This document shows, piece by piece, positions 25,339 through 33,585 of a DNA stretch of 64,000 bases. The notes under the pieces are model-generated. The model saw only the letters and a list, made by a program, of their open reading frames with translations, was not told the origin of the DNA and ran no database searches. Origin of the DNA: Variovorax paradoxus. GTDB taxonomy: Bacteria > Pseudomonadota > Gammaproteobacteria > Burkholderiales > Burkholderiaceae_C. The DNA lies in contig NZ_CP045644.1 of the NCBI RefSeq assembly GCF_009498455.1, positions 6,141,001-6,205,000 on the forward strand, read 5' to 3'. Position 1 is the stretch's first letter, and every line of letters begins with the position of its first letter. A program made the position numbers and the translations under genes.

Positions 25339-26373
25339 ATGCTGCAACCGCCCGTCACCATCCCGATCGTGTTCGTCCAGGGCATGCTCTCGGGCGTGCG
25401 CGCGCGTGGGGACGATGCCCCGATCTGCATCGACACCGCGCTGCAGGATGCCGGCATTGCTCCCGCCCTGCTCGATGCGCCGGGCGCGCGTGTCACGGCC
25501 GAGCAGTACGTGGCGCTGTTCGCGCTGCTGATGGAGCGGCTGGACGACGAGGCCCTGTGCTTCCTGTCGCGCCGCCTGCGTCGGGGCAGCTTCGCGCTCA
25601 TGACGCGCGCCACTTTGGGCGCGCCCACGCTCGAGGTGGCGCTGCGGCGCGTGGCCCGCACCTTCAGCCTGCTGCAGGACGACCTCGAGATGGTGCTGCT
25701 GCGCGAAGGCGCGCTCGCGGGCTTCGGCCTGCGGGTGCAGGGCATGCCGAGCGCGCCGCTGAACTTTTTGCACGAGCTGATGCTGCGCGTGTACTGGCGG
25801 CTCTTTGCCTGGCTGCACGGCGGGCGGCTGACGGCGCGCCGCTTCGACTTCGGCTTCGAGCAGCCGCCCTACGCGGCCGGGTACAGCAAGGTGTTTCCCG
25901 CGCCGCTGCAGTTCGGTCAGCCGCTCTCGGCCGTGTGGTTCGACGCGAGCGCACTGGCCACGCCGATCCACCGCGACGCACGCGCCATGCGCGACTTTCT
26001 GGCCGCCGCGCCGGCCCATGTGATCCTGCCGCCGCTGGGCGAACTGGCCGTGAGCGCGCGCGTTCGCACCGTGCTGCAACAGCACCGCCCGGCCTGGACC
26101 GACCTGGCCACGGCCGCGCGCAGCCTGCACATGTCGGTGAGCACGCTGCAGCGCCACCTGGCGACCGAGGGCACCTCGTTCCAGTCGCTCAAGGACCAGC
26201 TGCGGCGCGACGTGGCCATCGTGCGCCTGAACACCAGCACCGTGCCGCTGGCGGTGCTGGCCGAGGAGCTGGGCTTTTCGGACAGCGCGGCGTTCCAGCG
26301 TGCCTTCAAGACCTGGACCGGCGGCGCGCCGGGGTCGTATCGAAGGCGGCCGGGACCGGATCCGGAGGCCTGA
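25339..26373 (+). CDS. AraC-family regulator with arabinose-binding-like N-terminus
   Basis: A 344-residue regulator. The N-terminal ligand domain (about 20-205) is of the Arabinose_bd/OruR type, and a C-terminal AraC double helix-turn-helix occupies about 240-335 (ATAARSLHMSVSTLQRHLATEGTSFQSLKDQLRRDVAIVRL, then LAEELGFSDSAAFQRAFKTWTG). It is divergent from the acyl-CoA ligase gene with 139 nt between starts, which makes it the likely regulator of that catabolic operon. The start MLQPPVTIPIVF was chosen over a longer frame that runs into the divergent gene. Confidence 0.88.
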   Translation: MLQPPVTIPIVFVQGMLSGVRARGDDAPICIDTALQDAGIAPALLDAPGARVTAEQYVALFALLMERLDDEALCFLSRRLRRGSFALMTRATLGAPTLEVALRRVARTFSLLQDDLEMVLLREGALAGFGLRVQGMPSAPLNFLHELMLRVYWRLFAWLHGGRLTARRFDFGFEQPPYAAGYSKVFPAPLQFGQPLSAVWFDASALATPIHRDARAMRDFLAAAPAHVILPPLGELAVSARVRTVLQQHRPAWTDLATAARSLHMSVSTLQRHLATEGTSFQSLKDQLRRDVAIVRLNTSTVPLAVLAEELGFSDSAAFQRAFKTWTGGAPGSYRRRPGPDPEA

Positions 26374-26374
26374 G

Positions 26375-26393
26375 TTTTCAGACACTCCTGAAA
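26375..26393. promoter_or_regulatory. Inverted repeat before the GbsR-like gene (shared with cydD)
   Basis: TTTTCAG-ACACTC-CTGAAA, a perfect TTTCAG/CTGAAA inverted repeat with a 6-nt spacer, lies 31-49 nt before the regulator's ATG. The same element with the same spacing, including the TC before the right arm, is found upstream of cydD at 33446-33464. Two independent copies at these two places make this a strong candidate binding site for the GbsR-like regulator. Confidence 0.68.
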
Positions 26394-26423
26394 CTACAGC
26401 CATCTCGCGCGACAATCCGCCGC

Positions 26424-27014
26424 ATGGCTTCCGCACCCGAACTCCCTCCCCTCAACCGCCAGTTCGTCGCCCATTTCGGCGAAATGGGCAGCAAGTGGGG
26501 CATCAACCGCACCGTCGGCCAGATCTATGCGCTGATCTTCCTGTCGGAGCGCGCGCTCAATGCCGACGAGATTGCCGAACTGCTGGAGTTCTCGCGCTCC
26601 AACGTGAGCATGGGCTTGAAAGAGTTGCAGGCCTGGCGCCTCGTGCACCTGCGCCACCACGCAGGCGACCGGCGCGAGTACTTCGAGGCGCCGAAGGACG
26701 TGTGGGAAATCTTCCGCGTGCTGGCCGAAGAGCGCCGCCGCCGCGAGATCGAGCCCACGCTCTCGATGCTGCGCAACGCGCTGCTCGAGTCGCCCACGAG
26801 CGACGCCGAGCGCCACGCACAGGCCCGGATGCGCGAGATGCACGACCTGATCGACCGGCTGATGAAGTGGTTCGACGACGTGCAGCGCCTGGCACCCGAA
26901 ACCGCCATGCAGCTTATGGGCATGGGCGCGACAGTGACGAAGGTGCTGACGCTGAAAGACCGCCTCACGGGCGGTGCGTCGAAGAAGAGCAAGGGCCCCG
27001 CGGACAAGGACTGA
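26424..27014 (+). CDS. GbsR/MarR-family transcriptional regulator, probable cyd regulator
   Basis: A 196-residue regulator of the GbsR branch of MarR-like proteins. The winged helix spans about 30-95 (GQIYALIFLSERALNADEIAELLEFSRSNVSMGLKELQAWRLV), followed by the HHAGDRREYFEAP wing and a long helical C-terminus for dimerisation. The start MASAPELPPLNRQFVAHFGEMGSKWG is the family N-terminus. It converges on the cytochrome bd operon, ending 24 nt before the cydX stop codon. The shared inverted repeat before this gene and before cydD implies it regulates itself and the cyd operon. The signal is unknown; no redox-active Cys is present in the sequence. Confidence 0.87.
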   Translation: MASAPELPPLNRQFVAHFGEMGSKWGINRTVGQIYALIFLSERALNADEIAELLEFSRSNVSMGLKELQAWRLVHLRHHAGDRREYFEAPKDVWEIFRVLAEERRRREIEPTLSMLRNALLESPTSDAERHAQARMREMHDLIDRLMKWFDDVQRLAPETAMQLMGMGATVTKVLTLKDRLTGGASKKSKGPADKD

Positions 27015-27022
27015 TCCGCGAG

Positions 27023-27042
27023 GTGAAGGGCTACACCTTCAC
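27023..27042. terminator. Hairpin between the convergent regulator and cydX genes
   Basis: GTGAAGG (27023-27029) and CCTTCAC (27036-27042) pair over 7 bp with a 6-nt loop, in the short space between the two stop codons and overlapping that of cydX. There is no T-run, so intrinsic termination is uncertain, but the location suggests a two-way transcription block. Confidence 0.4.
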
Positions 27043-27188
27043 AACCGTTCCTGCCCCTGCGGTGGTTCCGGCATGCCGAGCTTTTCCTTGCGGATGGCCT
27101 CGTCGTCCATGAGTTCGTACCACATGGCGTTGAGCACGGCGAAGGCGGCTGCCAGCGGCAGGCCGAGGATCCAGGCGAAGTACCACAT
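27039..27188 (-). CDS. cydX: Cytochrome bd small subunit CydX (YbgT-like)
   Basis: A 49-residue single-span membrane protein, too short for most gene callers. It begins MWYFAWILGLPLAAAFAVLN, the family hallmark (MWYFAWILG), followed by AMWYELMDDEA and a short charged tail. CydX binds CydA near the haem b595/d region and is needed for stable, active bd oxidase. It begins 18 nt after the cydB stop codon, as the last gene of the operon. Length and motif leave little doubt. Confidence 0.9.
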   Translation of the reverse strand: MWYFAWILGLPLAAAFAVLNAMWYELMDDEAIRKEKLGMPEPPQGQERL

Positions 27189-27206
27189 ATCTTTTTCCTT
27201 CCCGTT

Positions 27207-28361
27207 TCAGTAGGCGTGTCCGCTCTCGTCGCGGATGGCTTGCTCGTCGACCTTGCCCCACAGCACGTGATAGACCCAGGTGGTGTAGCCGATGATGATC
27301 GGGATGAAGATCACGGTGACCACCAGCATGATGAACAGCGTCAGGTGGCTCGACGATGAATCCCACACCGTGAGGCTGGCGCGCGGGTCGATCGACGAAG
27401 GCAGGATGAACGGGAACATCGACGCGCCCACGCTGAGGATGATGCCGGCGATGCCCAGCGCCGCCGTGAGCAGCGCCAGCCCTGGCCGACGCAGCACCAG
27501 CCCGAGCAATGCACCCAGCGTGCCGACGAAGCCCGCCACCGGCGCAGCAATGGTCCAGGGGTGCGCCGCGTAGTTGCCCATCCAGGCGCCGGCATGCAGC
27601 TCGACGGTCTTGAGCATCGGGTTCGACGGGCCCACGGTGTCGACCACGCTGCTGATGCGAAAGCCCCCGATGCCCATCGCCAGCCACACGCCGGCCAGTG
27701 CGTAGAACACGAGCGTGAGCACGGCCGCGACCATGCCGTAGCGGCGCGCGCGCTCGGCCACCGGGCCTTCGGTCTTGAGCAGCAGCCACGCCGAGCCGTG
27801 CATCACCAGCATCGCCACCGACACCAATCCGCAGAGGATGGCGAAGGGGTTCAGCAGGCCGAAGAAACCGCCGTCGTAGAAGATGTGCATGTCGGCGCCG
27901 AAGCGGAACGGCACGCCCTGCAGCACGTTGCCCACGGCCACGCCGCTGATCAGCGCGGGCACGAAGCCGCTGAAGAACAGCACGCCGTCCCAGCGCGCGC
28001 GCCACTGCGGCGACTCGCGCTTGCTGCGGAACTTGAAGGCCACCGGCCGCAGGATGAGCGCCGACAGGATCACGAACATCGCCAGGTAGAAGCCCGAGAA
28101 CGACACGGCGTACAGCTGCGGCCAGGCCGCGAAGACGGCCCCGCCGCCCAGGATCAGCCAGACCTGGTTGCCTTCCCACACCGGGCCCACGCTGTTGATG
28201 ACGACGCGGCGCTCGATGTCGTTGCGGGCCGCGAACGGCAGCAGCATGCCGGCGCCGAGGTCGAAGCCGTCGGTCACCGCGAAGCCGACCAGCAGCACGC
28301 CGATCAGCAGCCACCAGATGAAGCGCAGGGTGTCGTAGTCGAGAAGTGTGTGGAGGATCAT
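27207..28361 (-). CDS. cydB: Cytochrome bd ubiquinol oxidase subunit II
   Basis: A 384-residue polytopic protein. The N-terminus MILHTLLDYDTLRFIWWLLIGVLLVGFAVTDGFDLGAG is the CydB signature, and NSVGPVWEGNQVWLILGGGAVFAAWP follows near residues 57-82. The late segment WDSSSSHLTLFIMLVVTVIFIPIIIGYTTWVYHV is also typical. It forms the heterodimer with CydA and supports proton or oxygen access to haem d. It overlaps cydA by 4 nt (ATGA). Confidence 0.96.
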   Translation of the reverse strand: MILHTLLDYDTLRFIWWLLIGVLLVGFAVTDGFDLGAGMLLPFAARNDIERRVVINSVGPVWEGNQVWLILGGGAVFAAWPQLYAVSFSGFYLAMFVILSALILRPVAFKFRSKRESPQWRARWDGVLFFSGFVPALISGVAVGNVLQGVPFRFGADMHIFYDGGFFGLLNPFAILCGLVSVAMLVMHGSAWLLLKTEGPVAERARRYGMVAAVLTLVFYALAGVWLAMGIGGFRISSVVDTVGPSNPMLKTVELHAGAWMGNYAAHPWTIAAPVAGFVGTLGALLGLVLRRPGLALLTAALGIAGIILSVGASMFPFILPSSIDPRASLTVWDSSSSHLTLFIMLVVTVIFIPIIIGYTTWVYHVLWGKVDEQAIRDESGHAY

Positions 28362-29977
28362 GCGGCGCTCCCGGTCGAGGCAGAAGAGGAAGGCACGGCG
28401 GCGCGCGCCGGCGGAATGTGCGAGCGGGCATCGCCCTCGGTGGGCGCGTGCTCGGTCTGGGGGCCCTTCTGGATGGCCTTGAGCATCAGCTTCATCTCGA
28501 TGATGAGCAGCGTCGTGTAGATCGCGATGAAGCCCGCGAGCGTGATCAGCAAGGTCGTCACGCCCAGGTTCGACACGGCCACCGCGGTCGGCAGCACGCC
28601 TTCGATCACCCAGGGCTGGCGCCCGTATTCCGCCACCAGCCAGCCGGACTCGATGGCGATCCACGGCAGCGGAATCGCCCACACCGCGACCTTGAGCAAC
28701 CAGCGGTGGCGGTCGAGCGCGCGGCGCGCCGACAGCACGAAGAAGGTGCCGGTCAGCAGGATCAACAGCATGCCGATGCCCACCATCACGCGGAACAGCC
28801 AGAACAGCGGCGCCACCTGCGGCACGGTGTCCCATGCGGCCTTGGCGATCTGCTCGTCGGTGGCTTGGCGCGGATCGTCCACGTAGCGCTTGAGCAGCAG
28901 CGCGTAGCCCATGTTGATGCCGTTCTCTTCAAAGTCGCCGCGCACGCCCTGCGTGACCTTGTCGGCACCGCCGGCCTCGCGGATCTTCTGCAGCGCGTCG
29001 TAGGCCTTCAGGCCCTCGCGGATGCGGGCCTCGGCGCGCTTCACGAGCTCGTCGATCCCGGGCATCACGGTGTTGAGCGAGCGCGTGCCGATGAGGCCCA
29101 TCACCGCCGGGATGTGAATGGCGTAGTGCGTCTCGCGCGCCTTCTGGTCGGGGAAGCCGATCACGGTGAAGGCGGCGGGCGCGGGCTGCGTTTCCCACAT
29201 GCCTTCGATGGCGGCCAGCTTCATCTTCTGGTGTTCGCCCGAGAGGTAGCCGCTCTCGTCGCCGAGCACCGCCACCGACAGCGCGGCGGCGAGGCCGAAC
29301 GACGCGGCCACGGTCATCGATCGCTTGGCCAGTTCGATGTGGCGGCCCTTGAGCAGGTACCACGCCGACACGCCGAGCACGAACACCGCGGCGCACACGT
29401 AGCCCGCCGACACGGTGTGCACGAACTTGGCCTGCGCCACGGGGTTGGTCAGCACGGCGGCGAAGTCGGTCACCTCCATGCGCATGGTCGCGGGGTTGAA
29501 GGCCGCGCCCACGGGGTTCTGCATCCAGCCGTTGGCGATGAGGATCCACAGCGCCGAGAAGTTGGAGCCGATGGCCACGGCCCAGGTGGCCGTGAGGTGG
29601 CCCACCTTGGAGAGCTTGTCCCAGCCGAAGAAGAACAGGCCCACGAAGGTCGCTTCCATGAAGAAGGCCATGAGCCCTTCGATGGCCAGCGGCGCGCCGA
29701 AGATGTCGCCGACGTAGTGGCTGTAGTAGCTCCAGTTCATGCCGAACTGGAACTCCATCACGATGCCTGTGGCCACGCCCATCGCGAAGTTGATGCCGAA
29801 CAGCACGCCCCAGAACTTGGTCATGTCGCGCCAGATGACGCGCCCGGTCATCACGTAGACCGTCTCCATGATGGCCAGGATGATCGACAGTCCGAGCGTC
29901 AACGGCACGAACAGGAAGTGGTACAGCGCCGTGACGGCGAACTGCAGGCGCGAGAGCGCGACGATGTCAAGGTCCAT
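28358..29977 (-). CDS. cydA: Cytochrome bd ubiquinol oxidase subunit I
   Basis: A 539-residue subunit carrying haems b558, b595 and d, which oxidises quinol and reduces oxygen to water with high affinity. His20 in TALYHFLFVPLTLGLS is the haem ligand near the N-terminus. The quinol loop is of the long Escherichia coli type: GDESGYLSGEHQKMKLAAIEGMWETQPAP begins it (about residue 242), and GYALLLKRYVDD is near its end. Length is close to the E. coli protein (522). It follows cydC by 45 nt and is translationally coupled to cydB. Low-oxygen or stress induction is expected; here a GbsR-like regulator is implicated. Confidence 0.96.
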   Translation of the reverse strand: MDLDIVALSRLQFAVTALYHFLFVPLTLGLSIILAIMETVYVMTGRVIWRDMTKFWGVLFGINFAMGVATGIVMEFQFGMNWSYYSHYVGDIFGAPLAIEGLMAFFMEATFVGLFFFGWDKLSKVGHLTATWAVAIGSNFSALWILIANGWMQNPVGAAFNPATMRMEVTDFAAVLTNPVAQAKFVHTVSAGYVCAAVFVLGVSAWYLLKGRHIELAKRSMTVAASFGLAAALSVAVLGDESGYLSGEHQKMKLAAIEGMWETQPAPAAFTVIGFPDQKARETHYAIHIPAVMGLIGTRSLNTVMPGIDELVKRAEARIREGLKAYDALQKIREAGGADKVTQGVRGDFEENGINMGYALLLKRYVDDPRQATDEQIAKAAWDTVPQVAPLFWLFRVMVGIGMLLILLTGTFFVLSARRALDRHRWLLKVAVWAIPLPWIAIESGWLVAEYGRQPWVIEGVLPTAVAVSNLGVTTLLITLAGFIAIYTTLLIIEMKLMLKAIQKGPQTEHAPTEGDARSHIPPARAAVPSSSASTGSAA

Positions 29978-30022
29978 GGGGCTTCCTTTGTGTGTTCTGT
30001 GTTCGGTCGGTATCGGCTCGGG

Positions 30023-31735
30023 TCAATCGGGTCGCAGGCCGCGCAGCGCGGCCTCGAACGCGTCGGTGCCACGGCGCAGGTCGGCCACGATGCGGCCCCG
30101 CGCCATGCACACGAGGCGGTCGGCCAGCGCGGCTTCGCGGCGCAGGTGCGTGGCGATCAGCAACGTGCGCGCGCCGGCCTGCTGCGCCAGGCGCTGCAGC
30201 ACGTCGTGTGCGGTGGCGGCATCAAGCGCCTCGGTGGGTTCGTCGAGCAGCCACAGCGGCACGGGCCGCAGCAGCAGACGCGCGAGCGCGAGCCGGCGCG
30301 ACTGCCCGCCCGAGAGGCCCAGGCCGCCTTCGCCCAGGCGCGTGTCGAGCCCGGTGGCCAGCGCGCGCACATCGGCGTCGAGGCCGGCGGCGTGCAGCAC
30401 GGTCCACAGGTGCTCGTCGCTGGCGTGGGGATCGGCGAGGCGCAGGTTGTCGCGCAGGCTGTCCTGGAAGAGTTCTGTGCGCTGGGTCAGCAGGCAGGCC
30501 GGTTGCGCCTGCACGTGGCCGGCGCGCGGCGTGAGATCACCGGCGATCACTGAGAGCAGCGTGGACTTGCCTGCGCCGCTGGCGCCGACCAGTGCAACGC
30601 GCTCGCCATCGTTCAGATGCAGCGACACGCTGCTGAGCACTTCGACAAGGCTGCCGGGGTGGACGACGGTGAGCTGGTCGACCTGCACCGCTGCCGTTCG
30701 CTCGATGTGGGAGGGACGCGCCCCCTCCTCCACCGACGGGTCCAGCCGCGGCGCCAGCCGGCGCACCGCCAGCCACGTGCGTCCTGCATCGAGCGCGCCA
30801 CGCCTCAGCGCCGCGAAGGGTTCAGTGGCGGTGAGCGCGATCAGCAAGGCAAGCGCTGCGCCGGGTGCGCCGATCACGCCTTCGCTCACCAGTGCGCCGA
30901 CGGCCAGCAACACGCCGACCAGCGTCAGGGTGCCGGCGCTGCCGTAAGCAAACCCAGCCGCAGCTTCGAGCTTGTTCAGCGCAAGGTCGGCCTGCGCGAG
31001 GTGCGCGTCGGCATTCATCAGCGCGGCGCGCTGGGCGTCGAGCCGGCCCGCCATCGCGAGGTCGGCCTGGCCTGCGACCAGATCGACGGCCCGCGCGCGC
31101 AACGCCTCGACGGCATGGGCACGCTGCCGCGCCGGCCGCCGCGCACGCCGTGCGATGACGTACGCCAGGCCCCAGCCGATGGCGCAAAGCCAGAGCGCGA
31201 TCGCCACGCCCATCCCCACATGCATGAAGCCGAGCACGATGCCCGCCAGCAGCGCCGCACCCGCTGCGGCAGCGGCGGGGACGAACAGGCGCAGGTACAG
31301 CGACTCCAGCGCATCGATGTCGGACGTGAGGCGGAACAGCAGCCGCGCCGGCCGCATCAGCAGATCGCGCGCGGCCTCGGGACGGGCCCAGCCGCGAAAC
31401 AGCCGCACACGCAACTCGGCGAGCACGGCGAAGGTGGCGTCGTGCGTGACGAGCCGCTCGCCGTAGCGCGAGCCCGTGCGTCCGAGCGCCAGCAGCCGGA
31501 TGCCGGCCGACGGCATGAAGACATCGAAGGTGAAGGCCGTGGCCGCGTGCAGGCCCGCGAGCGCGGTCGCGGTGATGAACCAACCCGACAGGCCCAGCAG
31601 CGCCATGCCCGCGAGCACGGTCACGGCAGCCAGAAGGCAGCCCAGCAGCAAGGCACGCGGCTGCGTCGCGAGGAAGGGACGCAGCACGAGGCGCAGGTCG
31701 CGCCAGCGGGGGGAACGGGTTGCGCGGTTGCTCAT
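30023..31735 (-). CDS. cydC: Heterodimeric thiol/haem ABC transporter subunit CydC
   Basis: A 570-residue ABC half-transporter with an N-terminal six-helix membrane domain (about 20-320) and a C-terminal ATPase. Walker A is GASGAGKSTLLS, signature LSGGQSRRLALAR, Walker B LWLLDEPTEALD, and the switch His is in IATHLRREAAL. With CydD it forms the CydDC complex, needed for cytochrome bd assembly through periplasmic redox balance. It overlaps cydD by 4 nt (ATGA). The start MSNRATRSPRWRDLRLVLRPFL fits the family. Confidence 0.94.
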   Translation of the reverse strand: MSNRATRSPRWRDLRLVLRPFLATQPRALLLGCLLAAVTVLAGMALLGLSGWFITATALAGLHAATAFTFDVFMPSAGIRLLALGRTGSRYGERLVTHDATFAVLAELRVRLFRGWARPEAARDLLMRPARLLFRLTSDIDALESLYLRLFVPAAAAAGAALLAGIVLGFMHVGMGVAIALWLCAIGWGLAYVIARRARRPARQRAHAVEALRARAVDLVAGQADLAMAGRLDAQRAALMNADAHLAQADLALNKLEAAAGFAYGSAGTLTLVGVLLAVGALVSEGVIGAPGAALALLIALTATEPFAALRRGALDAGRTWLAVRRLAPRLDPSVEEGARPSHIERTAAVQVDQLTVVHPGSLVEVLSSVSLHLNDGERVALVGASGAGKSTLLSVIAGDLTPRAGHVQAQPACLLTQRTELFQDSLRDNLRLADPHASDEHLWTVLHAAGLDADVRALATGLDTRLGEGGLGLSGGQSRRLALARLLLRPVPLWLLDEPTEALDAATAHDVLQRLAQQAGARTLLIATHLRREAALADRLVCMARGRIVADLRRGTDAFEAALRGLRPD

Positions 31736-33429
31736 GCGGCCTTCTCCACCCGCGGCTGCGGGCCGAGGCTCACGGTGCGGTCCATGCGCGCGGCCAGCAC
31801 CGGGTCGTGGGTCGAGACGATCAGCGTGCGGCCGCGGGCGAGCGTCACCAGCGCATCGGCCACGCGCGCGGCGGTGGCGGTGTCGAGGTGGGCCGTGGGC
31901 TCGTCGGCCAGGATCAGGTCGGCATGCGGATGCACCGCGACGCGCGCCAGCGCCAGCCGCACGGCCTCGCCGCCCGACAGGCCGCTGCCGCCCTCGCCCA
32001 GCGCGGTGCCGGGATGGGCCTGCGCCACGTCGTCGAGCGCCGCGAAACGCATCGCCTCGGCGACCTCGGGCGCGCCGATGTCGGCACGGCCCAGCGCCAC
32101 ATTGGCTTCGACCGAGCCGGCGAAGACGTGCGGCTTCTGCCCCATCCACGCCGTGCGCTGGCGCAGTGCTGCGGCCGTGTGTTCCGTGAGCGGCACGCCG
32201 CCGATGGCGATCTCGCCATGCGTGACCGGCATCAGCCCCGCGAGCAGCGAGAGCAGCGCGGTCTTGCCCGATCCGCTGGGGCCGGTCAGCGCGATGTGCT
32301 CGCCGGCGCCGATGCGCAGCTCGTAGCCGTCGAAGAGCGCCGTCGACTCGCCGGGCCAGGAGAAATGCAGCGCGTGGACCGTCACGGCCGGTGCGGCGCC
32401 CGCGCCGGCGGCACCGGTGGCCGCGCGCGTGACCGCGACGCCTGCGCCGGGCAACGGCAGTGCGCCGCGTTGCAGGTCGTCGAGCGCCTGCAGCGCCGCC
32501 TCGCCCGCCGCGCGGTCGTGCCACACCGCCGACAGCTCGCGCAGCGGCTCGAAGAACGCCGGCGCCAGCAACAGCACGAACAGGCCTTCGCCCAAACTGA
32601 GCTGCTGGCCCCACGCGCCGAAGCCGAGCGAACCCAGCAGATGGAAGCCAACGTAGACCGCGACCAGCGCCACCCCCAGCGCGGAGAACAGCTCCAGCAC
32701 CGCCGACGACAGGAACGCGATGCGCAACACCGCCATCGTGCGTTGGCGCAGCGACTGCGCGGAGGCACCGAGCCGGTCGGCCGTGGCATCGACGGCGTCG
32801 AGCGCGCGCAGCGTGGCGAGGCCGCGCAGGCGGTCGAGCAGGAAGGCGTTCATGCCGCCCATCTCGACCATCTGCGCCTCGCTGGCCGCCTTGGCGCGCC
32901 AGCCGACGATGGCCATGAAGATCGGGATCAGCGGCGCCGCCATCAGCAGCACCAGCGCCGCGGCCCACGAGAACCAGGCGACGGCAGCGAGAAGGAACAG
33001 CGGCACCACCGTCGCACGCCAGCGCGCGGGCTGGTAGCGCATGAGGTACGGCACCAGCGCCTCGGCCTGTTCGGCGAGCACGCTGGCCGCAAGGCCGGAG
33101 GGCGCGCGTTCACGGTCGAGCGGCGAGCCGGCCGCCAGCGCGGCTGCGGTCTGCGCGCGCAAAGTGGTCAGTTGCGCCCGCGCGCGGCCGAAGGTGCGGC
33201 GCACGCCCCAAGCTTCGCAGCCCGCGCGCAGCAGACCGAGCAAGAGGATGCCCAGCGCTGGCCCCAGCACGGCCGCCATGCCGTCGCCGCTTGCCAGCCC
33301 CTGGACCGCCATCGCCAGCAACGCCGCCTGCGGCAACCACGCGAGCGCGGCGGCGCCTTGCACCACGCTGCCGATGTCGGGCGACGTGAAAGCCTTCAGC
33401 GGCGACCGTGGCGGCGTTTTTTCCGTCAT
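31732..33429 (-). CDS. cydD: Heterodimeric thiol/haem ABC transporter subunit CydD
   Basis: A 565-residue ABC half-transporter, first gene of cydDCABX. The membrane domain (about 15-310) is followed by an ATPase with Walker A GPSGSGKTALLS, a signature LSGGEAVRLALAR with Glu for Gln, Walker B LILADEPTAHLD and switch His in STHDP. I chose MTEKTPPRSPLKAFTSPD; the upstream in-frame ATG would put the shared GbsR-type operator inside the coding region and has no ribosome site. The chosen ATG has AAGGA unusually close. The operator and a -10-like TATGAT (33473-33478) lie just upstream. Confidence 0.93.
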   Translation of the reverse strand: MTEKTPPRSPLKAFTSPDIGSVVQGAAALAWLPQAALLAMAVQGLASGDGMAAVLGPALGILLLGLLRAGCEAWGVRRTFGRARAQLTTLRAQTAAALAAGSPLDRERAPSGLAASVLAEQAEALVPYLMRYQPARWRATVVPLFLLAAVAWFSWAAALVLLMAAPLIPIFMAIVGWRAKAASEAQMVEMGGMNAFLLDRLRGLATLRALDAVDATADRLGASAQSLRQRTMAVLRIAFLSSAVLELFSALGVALVAVYVGFHLLGSLGFGAWGQQLSLGEGLFVLLLAPAFFEPLRELSAVWHDRAAGEAALQALDDLQRGALPLPGAGVAVTRAATGAAGAGAAPAVTVHALHFSWPGESTALFDGYELRIGAGEHIALTGPSGSGKTALLSLLAGLMPVTHGEIAIGGVPLTEHTAAALRQRTAWMGQKPHVFAGSVEANVALGRADIGAPEVAEAMRFAALDDVAQAHPGTALGEGGSGLSGGEAVRLALARVAVHPHADLILADEPTAHLDTATAARVADALVTLARGRTLIVSTHDPVLAARMDRTVSLGPQPRVEKAA

Positions 33430-33445
33430 TCCTTGAGTTTGTGTA

Positions 33446-33464
33446 TTTTCAGTATTTCCTGAAA
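33446..33464. promoter_or_regulatory. GbsR-type inverted repeat at the cydD promoter
   Basis: TTTTCAG-TATTTC-CTGAAA (plus-strand reading) repeats the element found at the GbsR-like gene. It begins 17 nt upstream of the cydD ATG. A candidate -10 TATGAT on the minus strand lies at 33473-33478, so the repeat would cover the transcription start, a position that suits a repressor. The -35 is poor, so the promoter is tentative. Confidence 0.68.
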
Positions 33465-33585
33465 GTTTCACAATCATACACACGACAAGCACTTGGCGCA
33501 GACTGCCCGCTCTGAGGCCCCAAGGCAACAGATTTGCAAAGATTTGGAAAGGAAAATGTCCGCGTCCGAGCGGGCGCGGCACGCT

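Noticed and set aside
23655..27014. A 1119-codon plus-strand frame over the acyl-CoA ligase, AraC and GbsR genes
   Set aside because: Most of it is antisense or out of frame to real genes. Only its last part, from 26424, is the GbsR-like gene.
28346..30553. A 735-codon plus-strand frame over cydA and cydC
   Set aside because: Antisense to cyd genes with full family motifs; composition is that of a shadow frame.
33429..33474. An upstream ATG for cydD (MIVKLSGNT...)
   Set aside because: It has no ribosome site and would place the GbsR-type operator inside the gene. The family N-terminus fits the later ATG.
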